Shown here one piece after another: positions 14,845 through 23,499 of a stretch of 64,000 bases of DNA. Location of the stretch: assembly GCF_026616205.1 (NCBI RefSeq), contig NZ_JANHGR010000001.1:744001-808000 (forward strand), in the 5' to 3' direction. The stretch comes from Halolamina litorea. GTDB lineage: Archaea > Halobacteriota > Halobacteria > Halobacteriales > Haloferacaceae. The stretch's first letter is position 1. Every line of letters starts with the position of its first letter. The translations under genes were made by a program, and so were the position numbers. Under the pieces are notes generated by a model. That model saw only the letters and a program-made list of their open reading frames with translations. It was not told where the DNA came from and did not search any database.

Positions 14845-16116
14845 ATGTGGGATACGGGTGCGGGTACGCGAGAGCCGGCGTGGGAACCGGCCGAGACCGA
14901 GTTCGAGATCGACCTGTTCGACGTGGTTCACACCGTCGAGGGGCCGTACGCGGTCGGCGCCAGCGGGACGCTGGTCGCCGACACCGGCTCGGGCTGGGAC
15001 GTCGTCTTCGACGACGGCCCCGCGACGCGGGAGGCACAGCTACAGGCCGCCGACGTGACCGCCGACGGCCGGCGGGTCTGGATGGTCGGGACCTCCGGCG
15101 TCGTCGCGTGTTACGACGTGGAACAGGCACGGAAGTTCGACTACTCCTCCCCCGACGGGATGACCTCGACGTGGGAGGGCGTCGCCGTCGCCGGCCGGAA
15201 GGGTCGGGAGAAAGTTCTCGCGGCGAACGGTTCCGGGGAGGTCCTGCCGTTCCTCGTCGACGGCTTCGAGATCGATTGGGGCCAACCCCGCAAGCCCGCG
15301 GGCAAGGGGGCGAACGTCGCTGCGCTCGCGGCCAGCCCCGACGGCGTCGGCTACGCGATCGACACCGCGGGCAACGCGTTCAAGACGACCCAGCGGGAGG
15401 GCTGGGCCGAGATCGGTATCCTCGACTCCCAACTCAAGCTTCACGACATCCACGCCGGGGCGAACGGGCGTGTCTACGTCGCCGCCGGCGACGGCAACGT
15501 CTACCGCTACGACGACTCCTACGAGAGTTGGACCCCCATCGGGGTCACCGACGGGATCGCCCTGCGGGCCATCGACGTCGCGGTGTACGAGAACGGCACC
15601 GGCGAGATGGTCGTGGTCGGCGACGACGGCTCCCTCTACGAACGGGTCGGCGACGAGCGCTGGGTCAAACAGCCCACCCCCGTCGATGCGACGCTCCACG
15701 GTCTCAGCGTGGGCGACCTCGATGTGGCGGTCGGCACGGGCGGGACCGTGCTCGAACGCCCACAGTCGACCCGCTACGACCGGAGTTCGGCAGACGGGGA
15801 CACCTACGACGGCCGCGGCGAGACCTACGACGAACCGACCGACCGTCGGCGGACGGCCGATGCCGACGACGCCGCCGACGGGAGCGACAGCGAGGACGGG
15901 GACGCGGTGGGCGACGGCGACGACGCCAGCGACCTCACGACCGGCGAAGTGCTCGTCGTGCTCGCCGACGAACTGGACATCGAGGAACTCTCCTCGGCGG
16001 CGGGCTACAACACGACCGAGATCCAGCAGCGCCTGATCGAACTGGCCGACGAGGTCGGTGTCGACCCCACGCGGGTCCGCAGTGCGCTGGCCACCGACGG
16101 CGGGAACGACTCGTAA
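14845..16116 (+). CDS. cytosolic beta-propeller-like repeat protein, copy 2
   Basis: 423 residues from the ATG at 14845, chosen because it aligns with the start of copy 1 (MWDTGAGTREPAWEP against MWQNGEGGNEPEWRT); a GTG six bases earlier is possible. Residues 10-310 align nearly without gaps to copy 1, with identical blocks such as EKVLAANGSGEVLPF and YRYDDSY. The tail differs: an acidic linker is followed by a helical segment VLVVLADELDIEELSSAAGY and TEIQQRLIELADEVGVDPTR, which resembles a small helical or winged-helix module. Shared core and divergent tails suggest duplication then specialisation. Confidence 0.8.
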   Translation: MWDTGAGTREPAWEPAETEFEIDLFDVVHTVEGPYAVGASGTLVADTGSGWDVVFDDGPATREAQLQAADVTADGRRVWMVGTSGVVACYDVEQARKFDYSSPDGMTSTWEGVAVAGRKGREKVLAANGSGEVLPFLVDGFEIDWGQPRKPAGKGANVAALAASPDGVGYAIDTAGNAFKTTQREGWAEIGILDSQLKLHDIHAGANGRVYVAAGDGNVYRYDDSYESWTPIGVTDGIALRAIDVAVYENGTGEMVVVGDDGSLYERVGDERWVKQPTPVDATLHGLSVGDLDVAVGTGGTVLERPQSTRYDRSSADGDTYDGRGETYDEPTDRRRTADADDAADGSDSEDGDAVGDGDDASDLTTGEVLVVLADELDIEELSSAAGYNTTEIQQRLIELADEVGVDPTRVRSALATDGGNDS

Positions 16117-16236
16117 CCGCGTCGAACCACGTTTCCCGGGCGGATAGGCCCCGGCAGTCGTCACCCGGAATGGTGTGGTGGCTCTTGTCACGATCGCGTC
16201 ACAAGACTCATACGCCGCGCCCATCCACCAACACGC

Positions 16237-17163
16237 ATGAAGCAGTGGGTCCGCAGCCAGCTTACCCGGGCCTATGAGCGCCTCCTCCGCCGCGAGGGCG
16301 AGGGGGGGCCCTCACACGTCGCCATCATTCAGGACGGGAACCGCCGCTACGCCCGCGAGCGCGGCGATGACGCCACCGACGGCTACGACGCCGGCGCCCG
16401 AACCACCGAGCAGGTGCTGGAGTGGTGTCAGGACATCGGAGTGAAGGAGCTCACCCTCTACGCGTTCTCGACGGAGAACTTCAAGCGCCCGCCCGAGCAG
16501 CGCGAGAAGCTCTACGACCTGTTGGAGGACAAACTCCGCGGTATCGCCGACAACGAACGCATCCACGAGAACGGGGTCGCCATCCGCGCGATCGGCGAGA
16601 CCGACCGGCTCCCCGAGCGCGTCCGCGAGGCCATCGACTACGCCGAGGGCCGAACCGCCGACTACGACTCGTTCCGGCTCAACGTCGCGCTGGCCTACGG
16701 CGGCCGGAACGAACTGCTCCGGGCCGCACGCGACGTGCTCGACGACGTGGCTGCCGGCGACCTCGATCCGGCGGGGATCGACACCGACCTCGTCGACGAA
16801 CGCCTCTACGGCCGGGAAGTCAGGGACGTGGACCTCATCATCCGCACCGGTGGCGACGAGCGCACCTCGAACTTCCTCCCGTGGCACGCCAACGGCAACG
16901 AGGCCGCGGCGTACTTCTGTGCGCCCTACTGGCCGGAGTTCTCGAAGATCGACTTCCTGCGGGGGATTCGCACCTACCAGTCACGCGAGCGCTCCTGGCA
17001 GCGCACCCGGAGCGACCGCGCGGCCGCCATCGTGCGCGCCGTCGCCGAGACCGAACTCGCCGAGGCCAGAACCGTCGCCGGCCGGCTCCGGGAGAAACTG
17101 CCCGGGGCGGCCCCGGAACTGGACGCTGAACTGGACGCCCGGGGAACCGAGTCGGCCGACTGA
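16237..17163 (+). CDS. uppS: cis-prenyltransferase (polyprenyl diphosphate synthase), catalytic-type subunit
   Basis: 308 residues. The catalytic loop D33-G-N-R-R (HVAIIQDGNRRYA), AFSTENFKRP, the NVALAYGGRNE block and RTGGDERTSNFLPWHANGNEAAAYF are all present. The enzyme condenses IPP in cis to build the long polyprenyl (dolichyl-type) lipid carrier at the membrane. Where canonical enzymes end with an R-x-G motif (RRFG) after the final YQ/FQ segment, this one reads YQSRERSWQRTRSD and continues about 50 residues with an extra helix. It is convergent, 36 bases apart, with a second cis-prenyltransferase that has the opposite motif pattern. Confidence 0.9.
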   Translation: MKQWVRSQLTRAYERLLRREGEGGPSHVAIIQDGNRRYARERGDDATDGYDAGARTTEQVLEWCQDIGVKELTLYAFSTENFKRPPEQREKLYDLLEDKLRGIADNERIHENGVAIRAIGETDRLPERVREAIDYAEGRTADYDSFRLNVALAYGGRNELLRAARDVLDDVAAGDLDPAGIDTDLVDERLYGREVRDVDLIIRTGGDERTSNFLPWHANGNEAAAYFCAPYWPEFSKIDFLRGIRTYQSRERSWQRTRSDRAAAIVRAVAETELAEARTVAGRLREKLPGAAPELDAELDARGTESAD

Positions 17164-17199
17164 CTCCGGTCGGCGACGATCGCCGATCCGGACCACTTC

Positions 17200-17808
17200 T
17201 CACTCCCCGAACCGTCGCTGCCGGTCCTCGAACTCCCGGACCGCCCGCAGGTAGTCGCGCTTGCGGAAGTCACGCCAGTTCACGTCGGTGAAGTAGAGCT
17301 CCGAGTAGGTCGACTGCCAGATGAGGAAATCCGAGAGCCGTTCGGCCCCGGTCTTGATGAGCAGGTCTGGCTCCTCCGGGAAGACGAGGTGGTCGGTGAC
17401 GGTATCCTCGTCCACGTCCTCGGGGTCGAGGTCGCCGGCGGCCACGTCCTCGGCCATCTCTCGGACCGCGCGGGCGAACTCCCCGCGACCGCCGAGGCCG
17501 ACGTTGATCCGGATGGGGGCGTCGGCGCGCTCGGCGTCGTCGGGGCCGCGGACCGCGATCTCCCGGGGGGCGTCGATGGCTCTGAGTTCGCGGATCAGCG
17601 TCGGGACGACCGCCTCGTCGAGCACCGACACCGAGACGGTGACGCGGTCGGCGCCGTAGTCGAACGCCCAGCCGAGCGTTCGCTCGAGGGTCTCGTAGGC
17701 ACCCTGTTCGAGCAGGTCGCGCTCGGTCAGCACCAGCGCGACGTGGTCGGGGCCGTCGGCGTCGGCGAGGCGGTGGCGGAGGGCGAGATAGGCGTCGTAC
17801 GCTCCCAC
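17200..17808 (-). CDS. cis-prenyltransferase homologue lacking the catalytic Asp loop (NgBR-like)
   Basis: 202 residues, probably from the GTG at 17808 (VGAYDAYLALRHRL); the frame is open far upstream over the antisense DUF92 gene, which is an artefact. The fold is that of UppS (GWAFDYGADRVTVSVSVLDE, RINVGLGGRGE, LLIKTGAERLSDFLIWQSTYSELYFTDVNWRDF), but the segment where D-G-N-R-R should be reads VALVLTERDL, so the catalytic Asp and phosphate loop are gone. It does keep the C-terminal R199-x-G201 (RRFGE). This is the pattern of the accessory subunit of heteromeric cis-prenyltransferases. Divergent from the DUF92 gene. Confidence 0.85.
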   Translation of the reverse strand: MGAYDAYLALRHRLADADGPDHVALVLTERDLLEQGAYETLERTLGWAFDYGADRVTVSVSVLDEAVVPTLIRELRAIDAPREIAVRGPDDAERADAPIRINVGLGGRGEFARAVREMAEDVAAGDLDPEDVDEDTVTDHLVFPEEPDLLIKTGAERLSDFLIWQSTYSELYFTDVNWRDFRKRDYLRAVREFEDRQRRFGE

Positions 17809-17934
17809 ACCCGCGGTAGCGCTCGCGGACTCGAAAAGGCTTCGGGGCGTCCAACGGCGGCGCCGCCGGCGGGTGATACGGCAACGTAGTGCGGTGTCGG
17901 GACCGTTAAGTACGCGTCGGGGGTAGCCGCCGAC

Positions 17935-19284
17935 GTGAACCGGACGCTCAAGCGCGACGGCGGGTTCGCGCTGGTTTCCCTGCTCGCGCTCGCCGCGCCG
18001 TTGTTCGGGGCGGCAACGGCGCTGCCGTTCCTCGCCATCGCCGGCGTCGCGGCGTTCCTCATCGACGAGGGGCCCGTCTTCGAACTGTTCGCCCGGCCGC
18101 GTGACTGGCAGGCCGGGCGGCTCTACGGCCTCGCGGCGTTCGCGCTGTCGGCGGCCGTGCTCTCCTTTCTCTCGATGCCGCCGGTCACGGCGACCTACAC
18201 CATGCCGCTGCCGTCGTTCGCCGCCAGCGTCGTCACCGTCGGCGTCGGCACGCTCGGGGCTACCTTCGCCCGCGAGTACGTCGACGAGCCGTTCCTGATC
18301 CTCTCGGCGTTCGCCGTGGTGGGGTTCTTCGCGGCGCTGCTGGCACAGCTGACGGTCGTCGCACTCGGGGCGACGCCGCTCTCCATCGTCGCCGTCGCGC
18401 CCGTCAGCCTGCCGACGCTGACGTTCCACGCCGCGCTGGCGGCGCTCGTCGGCGCGCTCACCCGATCGCTGCTCGCCGCCGACGACCGCGCCGCGGTGGC
18501 GTTCGCCGTCGGGGCGACGATGCTCGTCGTCGGCGCGCTCTCGGAGCCGGTCCACGTCCTCGACGTGGGCCTCGCACTCGGCGTCGCGCTCCTGCTCGGC
18601 GGGATCACCTACGCCACCGGCACCGCCTCGGTGGAGGGGATGCTTTCGGGCGTGTTGCTCTGTCTGGTCACCATCGTCCTCGGCGGGCCGGGCTGGTTCG
18701 CGCTCCTGCTCACCTTCTTCGGCGTCGGCACGCTCTCGACGAAGTTCCGCTACGAGCACAAAGCCGACCGCGGCGTCGCCGAGGAGAACGAGGGCGCCCG
18801 GGGGCTCGGCAACGTCCTCGGTAACGCCGGCGTGGCGCTGTTGGCCGTCGTCGGCTTCGCGGCCGCGGGCGACCTCCCGATCGGCGGAACGCTGTTCGCG
18901 GTCGCGTTCGCCGGGTCGCTGGCGACGGCGATGGGCGACACGCTGTCGAGCGAGATCGGTGGGCTGTTCGACACCCCGCGGCTGGTCACCTCCGGCAAGC
19001 GCGTCCCGCCCGGCACCGACGGCGCCGTGACGTGGCAGGGCGAACTCGCCGGCCTCGTCGGCGCCGCGGCCGTCGGTGGGCTGGCGACGCTGCTGCTCGA
19101 CGTGGGCCAGGACCCGCTGCTCGTCGTCGGCATCGTCGCCGGCGGCGGGTTCGTCGGTATGACCGCCGACAGCGCGCTCGGCGCCACCGTCGAGGGCGAC
19201 GTGGTCGAAAACGAGACCGTGAACCTCCTCGCGACGCTGACGGGCGCGCTCGCAGCCGTCGTCCTGTTCGTGCTGGTCGCGTGA
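17935..19284 (+). CDS. DUF92 family membrane protein, possible isoprenoid-phosphate kinase
   Basis: 449 residues, GTG start at 17935, with about 12 hydrophobic helices. The C-terminal half has the DUF92 signature: FFGVGTLSTKFRYEHKADRGVAEE, GARGLGNVLGNAGVA, SLATAMGDTLSSEIGGLF and a region ending GGFVGMTADSALGATVEG. DUF92 includes plant VTE6, which phosphorylates phytyl phosphate using CTP. The neighbouring cis-prenyltransferase pair makes an inferred role in polyprenyl-phosphate metabolism attractive here. The stop overlaps the GTG of the next gene by four bases, so the two are coupled. Confidence 0.85.
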   Translation: MNRTLKRDGGFALVSLLALAAPLFGAATALPFLAIAGVAAFLIDEGPVFELFARPRDWQAGRLYGLAAFALSAAVLSFLSMPPVTATYTMPLPSFAASVVTVGVGTLGATFAREYVDEPFLILSAFAVVGFFAALLAQLTVVALGATPLSIVAVAPVSLPTLTFHAALAALVGALTRSLLAADDRAAVAFAVGATMLVVGALSEPVHVLDVGLALGVALLLGGITYATGTASVEGMLSGVLLCLVTIVLGGPGWFALLLTFFGVGTLSTKFRYEHKADRGVAEENEGARGLGNVLGNAGVALLAVVGFAAAGDLPIGGTLFAVAFAGSLATAMGDTLSSEIGGLFDTPRLVTSGKRVPPGTDGAVTWQGELAGLVGAAAVGGLATLLLDVGQDPLLVVGIVAGGGFVGMTADSALGATVEGDVVENETVNLLATLTGALAAVVLFVLVA

Positions 19285-19691
19285 TCCGCGACGCCCGCCC
19301 GGGGGACCGACCCGCGGTTCGGCGCCTCCAGGCCCGACTCCCGGAACCGGCACCCGACCTCCTCGACCCCGTCGCCGGTGGGAGCCTGCTCGTCTCCACG
19401 GCCGACGGCGCCATCGTGGGCTACCTCATCTGGTTCCCCGGATCACCGGTGTACGCCGCGGAGATGGTGGTCCACCCCGACTACCGTCGGGAAGGGCGCG
19501 CCCGTGCGCTGTTTCACGAGATGTTCGACCGCCAGCCAGCCGGTACCGAGATCGAACTCCGGGTCGAAGCCGACAACGAGGCTGCACAGGACCTCTACCG
19601 TGAGTTCGGCTTCGAGCGTGTCGCCGTCGAACCCGACGCCTACGACGCCGGCGTCGGCTACCGGATGCGTGCGGTGGTCGGCGGCAACTGA
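19281..19691 (+). CDS. GNAT-family N-acetyltransferase
   Basis: 136 residues from a GTG at 19281 that overlaps the DUF92 stop codon (GTGA). The fold is shown by IRDARPGDRPAVRRLQ at the start, AEMVVHPDYRREGRARALFHEMF (acetyl-CoA pyrophosphate loop R-R-E-G-R-A) and LRVEADNEAAQDLYREFGFERV. It resembles RimI-like protein acetyltransferases. Substrate unknown; co-transcription with the DUF92 gene is likely from the overlap. Confidence 0.85.
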   Translation: MIRDARPGDRPAVRRLQARLPEPAPDLLDPVAGGSLLVSTADGAIVGYLIWFPGSPVYAAEMVVHPDYRREGRARALFHEMFDRQPAGTEIELRVEADNEAAQDLYREFGFERVAVEPDAYDAGVGYRMRAVVGGN

Positions 19692-19739
19692 CCCCCCGAT
19701 AGCACTACGGTGGTGGAGCGTTGATTGCCATGTGAAACC

Positions 19740-20213
19740 ATGCCGAAGAAGCCAGCCGACTCCCGAGCGGTCGAGTACCTCTCGGAGCACGGGCCGTCCC
19801 CGCGGGGTGAGTTGCCGGTGAAGAACCTCGCGAAGAACGTCCGTGCGCTCGTGGGGACGCTCAACATCACCGGCGGGCCGGGCGGCGGTGGCTCGACCGC
19901 CGGCGTCGCGGGCGGACTCACCGGGATCGCGTACCTCCGGGGCGAACACGACCTCCGGCAGGTACTCGAAGCGTGGCTGGCGGAGAACGAGGCGCAGATG
20001 GAACAGCTCCCGTCCGACTCCGTCAGGCGGCGCCTCCGGGCGTCGGTCCCCCACGAACAGCGCGACGTGGTCAGCGACGTGCTGACCGAAGCGGGCTACG
20101 AGGTCGACTACACCGACCGCGGCGGCAGGCAGACCGAACCGTTCGAGTGTGGGCTCTGTGGGGAGTCGGTGCCCGACATCGCCTCCCACCTGCCGGAGTG
20201 CCCCGAGCGCTGA
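19740..20213 (+). CDS. uncharacterised protein with C-terminal zinc-finger-like motif
   Basis: 157 residues from the ATG at 19740. The N-terminal part (VEYLSEHGPSPRGELPVKNL) looks like a small helix-turn-helix, followed by a glycine-rich loop ITGGPGGGGSTAGVAGG, a helical middle, and a C-terminal C-x2-C...H-x3-C motif (CGLCGESVPDIASHLPEC) that should bind zinc. It ends at the base before the convergent DnaG gene. Nucleic-acid binding is plausible but not shown; I do not recognise a named family. Confidence 0.65.
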   Translation: MPKKPADSRAVEYLSEHGPSPRGELPVKNLAKNVRALVGTLNITGGPGGGGSTAGVAGGLTGIAYLRGEHDLRQVLEAWLAENEAQMEQLPSDSVRRRLRASVPHEQRDVVSDVLTEAGYEVDYTDRGGRQTEPFECGLCGESVPDIASHLPECPER

Positions 20214-21593
20214 TCAGGGGAGGAAGCCGTCGACCGGTCGGACGTGGGGCAGTGCCGGCTGCTTGACGAACTCGCCTGTCTCGCGGGCGACAGCGTGTTC
20301 GAAGCCGCGTTCGGCCGCGGCGTCCAACGTGCGCTGGTCGAGTGTCCCGTCGAGGACGACCGCGTAGCCGCCGTCGCTCCCGTCGACGGTGTCGTAGGCG
20401 TGGCCGGCGGGCGCCTCGGCGGCCGTCTCCAACTCGGCATCGAGCAGTCGGACGGTGTCGCTGTGGCTCCCGACGACTTCACGGACGTGGTCCCCGAGCG
20501 TCGGCGCCGGCTCTTCGGCGTCCTCAGCGTCCGCTACGTCCGCCTCGCTTTCGGCGACGTCGTCGGTCAGCGACGCCGACGCGCCGTCGCCGTCAGCGGA
20601 GTCCTCGTCGCCTGCGTCGCTACCGGGTCCGTCGGTGGTCGAGGGCGATTCGGGGCTCTCGATCCGGCCGTCACGGATCGGCGGTGGAGTCTCGCCGATG
20701 GCCGGTGCCGACCCGTCGGTGCGGGCGGTCTCGCTCGTCCCGCCGGTGGCGACTTCCCGGGCCGACTCGGGGTCGGCGGCGTCGCGGGCCTCGACGTACA
20801 CTTCGTAGGGCGTCTTCTCCCGGAGCGCCGCGAGCAGTTCCCCGCGGGGGAGTTCCTCGACGGACTTCCCCTCGGGGGCGAAGGCGACGAAGTCCACGTC
20901 GCCGACCTGCCCGAGTTCGCGGAGGATCAGTTCACCGCCGCGGTCGCCGTCGAGGAACGCCGTGGTCGTACGCTCGCGGGTCAGTACCGCGACCTCCTCG
21001 GGGACGTTGGTCCCCTCGACGGCGACGGCGTTCTTGACGCCGAAGTCGAGCAGGCGGGACACGTCGGCCCGTCCTTCGACGACGACGATGGCGTCGCCGT
21101 CCGCGACGTTCGGGCCGGCGGGGTAGCCCTCGTAGTCGTCCATCCGGCCGACCCGAACCGATTCGCGGACTTCCTCGTGGAGTTCGTCGCTGGTGAGGAC
21201 GGACTCCTCGAAGGAGTCGGCGAGCAGTTCCTTCGCGCGCTGGACGACGATGCGGCGCTTGGCCGCCCGGACGTCCTCGATGTCGGTCACTTCGATGCGG
21301 GCCTGACAGGGGCCGACGCGGGAGATGGTCTCCAGCGACGCCGCGAGGATGGCCGTCTCGACCTTGTCGAGCGAGGACGCGATGGTCACGTCGCCGAAGG
21401 ACTGCCCCCCTTCGGTCTCGACGCTCACGTCGATGCGCCCGACCTTCGAGGCGTCCTGCAGGTCACGGAGGTCCATCTCGTCGCCGAGTAGGCCCTCGGT
21501 CTGGCCGAACACCGCGCCGACCACGTCGCTGCGTTCGATGACGCCGTCGGCGGAGAGTTTGGCGTGGATGAGGTATTTGGCTGTGTCTTGCAT
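20214..21593 (-). CDS. dnaG: archaeal DnaG-type primase with TOPRIM domain
   Basis: 459 residues from the ATG at 21593. The start MQDTAKYLIHAKLSADGVIERSDV and the TOPRIM domain (VVVEGRADV with E173; FLDGDRGGEL with D215 and D217; VDFVAFAPEGKSVEEL) identify the archaeal DnaG family. Residues 290-390 are a long acidic Ser/Asp-rich linker typical of haloarchaea, followed by a C-terminal domain ending VRPVDGFLP. In archaea the protein is reported both as a primase and as an exosome component. Single gene, convergent with its neighbour and with an A/T-rich upstream region. Confidence 0.93.
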   Translation of the reverse strand: MQDTAKYLIHAKLSADGVIERSDVVGAVFGQTEGLLGDEMDLRDLQDASKVGRIDVSVETEGGQSFGDVTIASSLDKVETAILAASLETISRVGPCQARIEVTDIEDVRAAKRRIVVQRAKELLADSFEESVLTSDELHEEVRESVRVGRMDDYEGYPAGPNVADGDAIVVVEGRADVSRLLDFGVKNAVAVEGTNVPEEVAVLTRERTTTAFLDGDRGGELILRELGQVGDVDFVAFAPEGKSVEELPRGELLAALREKTPYEVYVEARDAADPESAREVATGGTSETARTDGSAPAIGETPPPIRDGRIESPESPSTTDGPGSDAGDEDSADGDGASASLTDDVAESEADVADAEDAEEPAPTLGDHVREVVGSHSDTVRLLDAELETAAEAPAGHAYDTVDGSDGGYAVVLDGTLDQRTLDAAAERGFEHAVARETGEFVKQPALPHVRPVDGFLP

Positions 21594-21803
21594 GGTGAGT
21601 GCCCCGGTGGGGGCTGAATGGTGATGGAAACGGCGGCAGTGCCGCCACTCGTTAAAAGACGACAGGGCTGGATATAGCTGTCGTAGGACGGGAGGACGAG
21701 CCACACCAACAAGGGCCTGTCAGGCGCCGAAGGCGTGTCTGACGCGTTCTCGCGGGCTGATACGGGGAGAAAACGTTTAACGATCACCTGTGTCGTTCGT
21801 CGT

Positions 21804-22391
21804 ATGCGAAAGCGATCCCTCCGAACGCCAAACGCCGATCGGGGTACCCCGCAGACGCCCGTCGACGCCGGCCTCCCGGCCACACCGGACAGGGTCCGGT
21901 TGCCCACGGAGCACGGCTCTTCGGCGTCGACGGCCCTCGACAGCGGCCTCGAGCCCACCGAGTCCGTCACTCGCCGGGTCGACGCCGACCCGGTGACGGC
22001 GCTGCGCTACCAGGAGTTCGGAGCCCTCCCGCTCACCCACGTCGCCACTGTCTCGACCGGTGATGCCGGCCCGCGCGTCATCGCCACGCTCGCCAACGAC
22101 AGCGGCGAGACGTGGGCCTACCGCGTCCCGAAAGGGCCGGCACCCTTCGCTGGCGGCCGTGCGACGCTGGGCGACGCCGAAGTCAGACTCGCCCCCGACG
22201 AGGAGCCGGCCCCGCTGACCGACGGCGTGCTCCACCCGGGTGAGTCGATCCACTCCGCGGTGTCGGCCTCGGCACTCACCGGCGCCGAACCGGGGTGGCC
22301 GGAAGGCGAGTACCGGTTCCAGCAGCCACTCACGGTCTGGACCGACGAACGCGCCCACAGCTACAACTGGCGGGTCACGCTCCGGGTCTGA
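21804..22391 (+). CDS. uncharacterised protein with a possible Ig-like C-terminal domain
   Basis: 195 residues, most likely from the ATG at 21804 (MRKRSLRTPNADRG), with CGTTTAACG about 30 bases before it. The first 70 residues are polar and probably disordered. The rest is beta-rich (RVIATLANDSGETWAYRVPKGPAPF; GEYRFQQPLTVWTD; SYNWRVTLRV), resembling BsuPI/FixG-type Ig-like domains that bind partners. No clear signal peptide. Function unknown. Confidence 0.6.
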   Translation: MRKRSLRTPNADRGTPQTPVDAGLPATPDRVRLPTEHGSSASTALDSGLEPTESVTRRVDADPVTALRYQEFGALPLTHVATVSTGDAGPRVIATLANDSGETWAYRVPKGPAPFAGGRATLGDAEVRLAPDEEPAPLTDGVLHPGESIHSAVSASALTGAEPGWPEGEYRFQQPLTVWTDERAHSYNWRVTLRV

Positions 22392-22394
22392 GCG

Positions 22395-22415
22395 GACGGC
22401 CGAAGCGACCGTCCT
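22395..22415. terminator. hairpin GGACGG-N9-CCGTCC between convergent genes
   Basis: A perfect six-base-pair stem lies just after the stop of the upstream gene and before the stop of the convergent dehydrogenase-family gene. No long T-run follows, so a terminator role is only suggested. Confidence 0.3.
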
Positions 22416-22441
22416 TCGACTGTCGGGTCCGCCTGTTCAGC

Positions 22442-23440
22442 CTACTCCCCGGTGAGCGCCTGACTCGCCGGCGAGAAGTCGACCGTCTCGCCGAGGTCTG
22501 CCTCCACCGCTTTCTCGTAGAGCAGGTACGCGCCGGCGACCGTCTCGATCCCGGTGCCGCCGGAGTCGAACACCGTGATCTCCTCGTCGTCGGTCCGGCC
22601 CTCGGCCTCGCCGGCGACGACCTCGCCCAGTTCCGCGTGGACGTGGTCCTCGTCGACGACGCCCTCGTTGAGGGCGTTGATGAACGAGCCAGCATCCGTG
22701 GTCGCGCGGGCCCGGAGGTCCGGGACGTACTTCGCGCGCTCGATCGTTCTCGCGTCGAGTTCGTGTTTCTCGGCGTCGTACTGTCCCATCGCGGTGACGT
22801 GAGCACCCGGTTCGAGGTCGTCGCCGTCGAACACCGGTTCCGGGGCGGTCGTGGCGGTGATGACCACGTCCGCACCCTCGACCGCCGCGGCCGAGGAGGC
22901 GACGGCGGCGACGGCGGCGTCGAGGCGCTCGTTCATCTCGCCGGCGAACGCCTCGCGGGACTCCTTGGTCGGGGAGTAGACCCAGACCGTTTCGAGGTCC
23001 CGGACTTCCGCGGTACAGCGGAGTTGGCCCCGGGCCTGCGCCCCCGAGCCGATGACGGCGACGCTCGTGGCGTCCTCGCGGGCCAGCGCGTCGACACCGA
23101 CGGCGCCGGCGGCGCCGGTCTTGAAGGGGTTCATCGACGCGCCGTCGAGGACCGCCAGCGGCTCGCCGGACTCGGCGTCGAACAGCGGCGTGGAGAACCA
23201 CGCGTCGCGCTCGCCGAAGCCGGCGCTGTACATGTAGCCGCCCATCGCGCCCGTGTCGGGCAGGACCGCGGCGTAGGTCGTGAGCATCCCCGGCGGGTCG
23301 GCGTTGCCGAGTTTGGTTCGCGGTTCGGCGGCGGCGCCCTCGCCGCGCTGTCGATAGCCCTCGCGGACGGCGTCGACGTACTCGGCGGGGTCGGCGAGGC
23401 CGTCGAGTTCGTCGCTGCGCAGGAACAGCGTCTCGGTCAT
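22442..23440 (-). CDS. ornithine cyclodeaminase/mu-crystallin family NAD(P)-dependent enzyme
   Basis: 332 residues. Family marks are MLTTYAAVLPDTGAMGGYMYS near residue 52, the substrate-side lysine of SMNPFKTGAAGAVG, the Rossmann motif VAVIGSGAQARGQLRC near residue 128, and VDEDHVHAELGEVVAGEAEGR near the end. Members include ornithine cyclodeaminase, archaeal alanine dehydrogenase and ketimine reductases; the substrate cannot be settled from sequence. Single gene, cytosolic, normal length. Confidence 0.88.
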   Translation of the reverse strand: MTETLFLRSDELDGLADPAEYVDAVREGYRQRGEGAAAEPRTKLGNADPPGMLTTYAAVLPDTGAMGGYMYSAGFGERDAWFSTPLFDAESGEPLAVLDGASMNPFKTGAAGAVGVDALAREDATSVAVIGSGAQARGQLRCTAEVRDLETVWVYSPTKESREAFAGEMNERLDAAVAAVASSAAAVEGADVVITATTAPEPVFDGDDLEPGAHVTAMGQYDAEKHELDARTIERAKYVPDLRARATTDAGSFINALNEGVVDEDHVHAELGEVVAGEAEGRTDDEEITVFDSGGTGIETVAGAYLLYEKAVEADLGETVDFSPASQALTGE

Positions 23441-23499
23441 ACTCGCAGCGTTGGGGGCGAGCGTCTAAAGGGTACCTGCCGTCGCACGGCGGTGGCCGA

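Noticed and set aside
13582-14931. A 449-codon leftward frame across the propeller, FUN14 and gap regions
   Set aside because: It is out of frame with FUN14, which has clear family motifs, and is Arg/Ser-rich nonsense elsewhere.
17200-19353. A 717-codon leftward open frame
   Set aside because: Only the last 202 codons match the cis-prenyltransferase family; the rest is antisense to the DUF92 gene and is a low-complexity Arg/Asp/Glu artefact of high G+C content.
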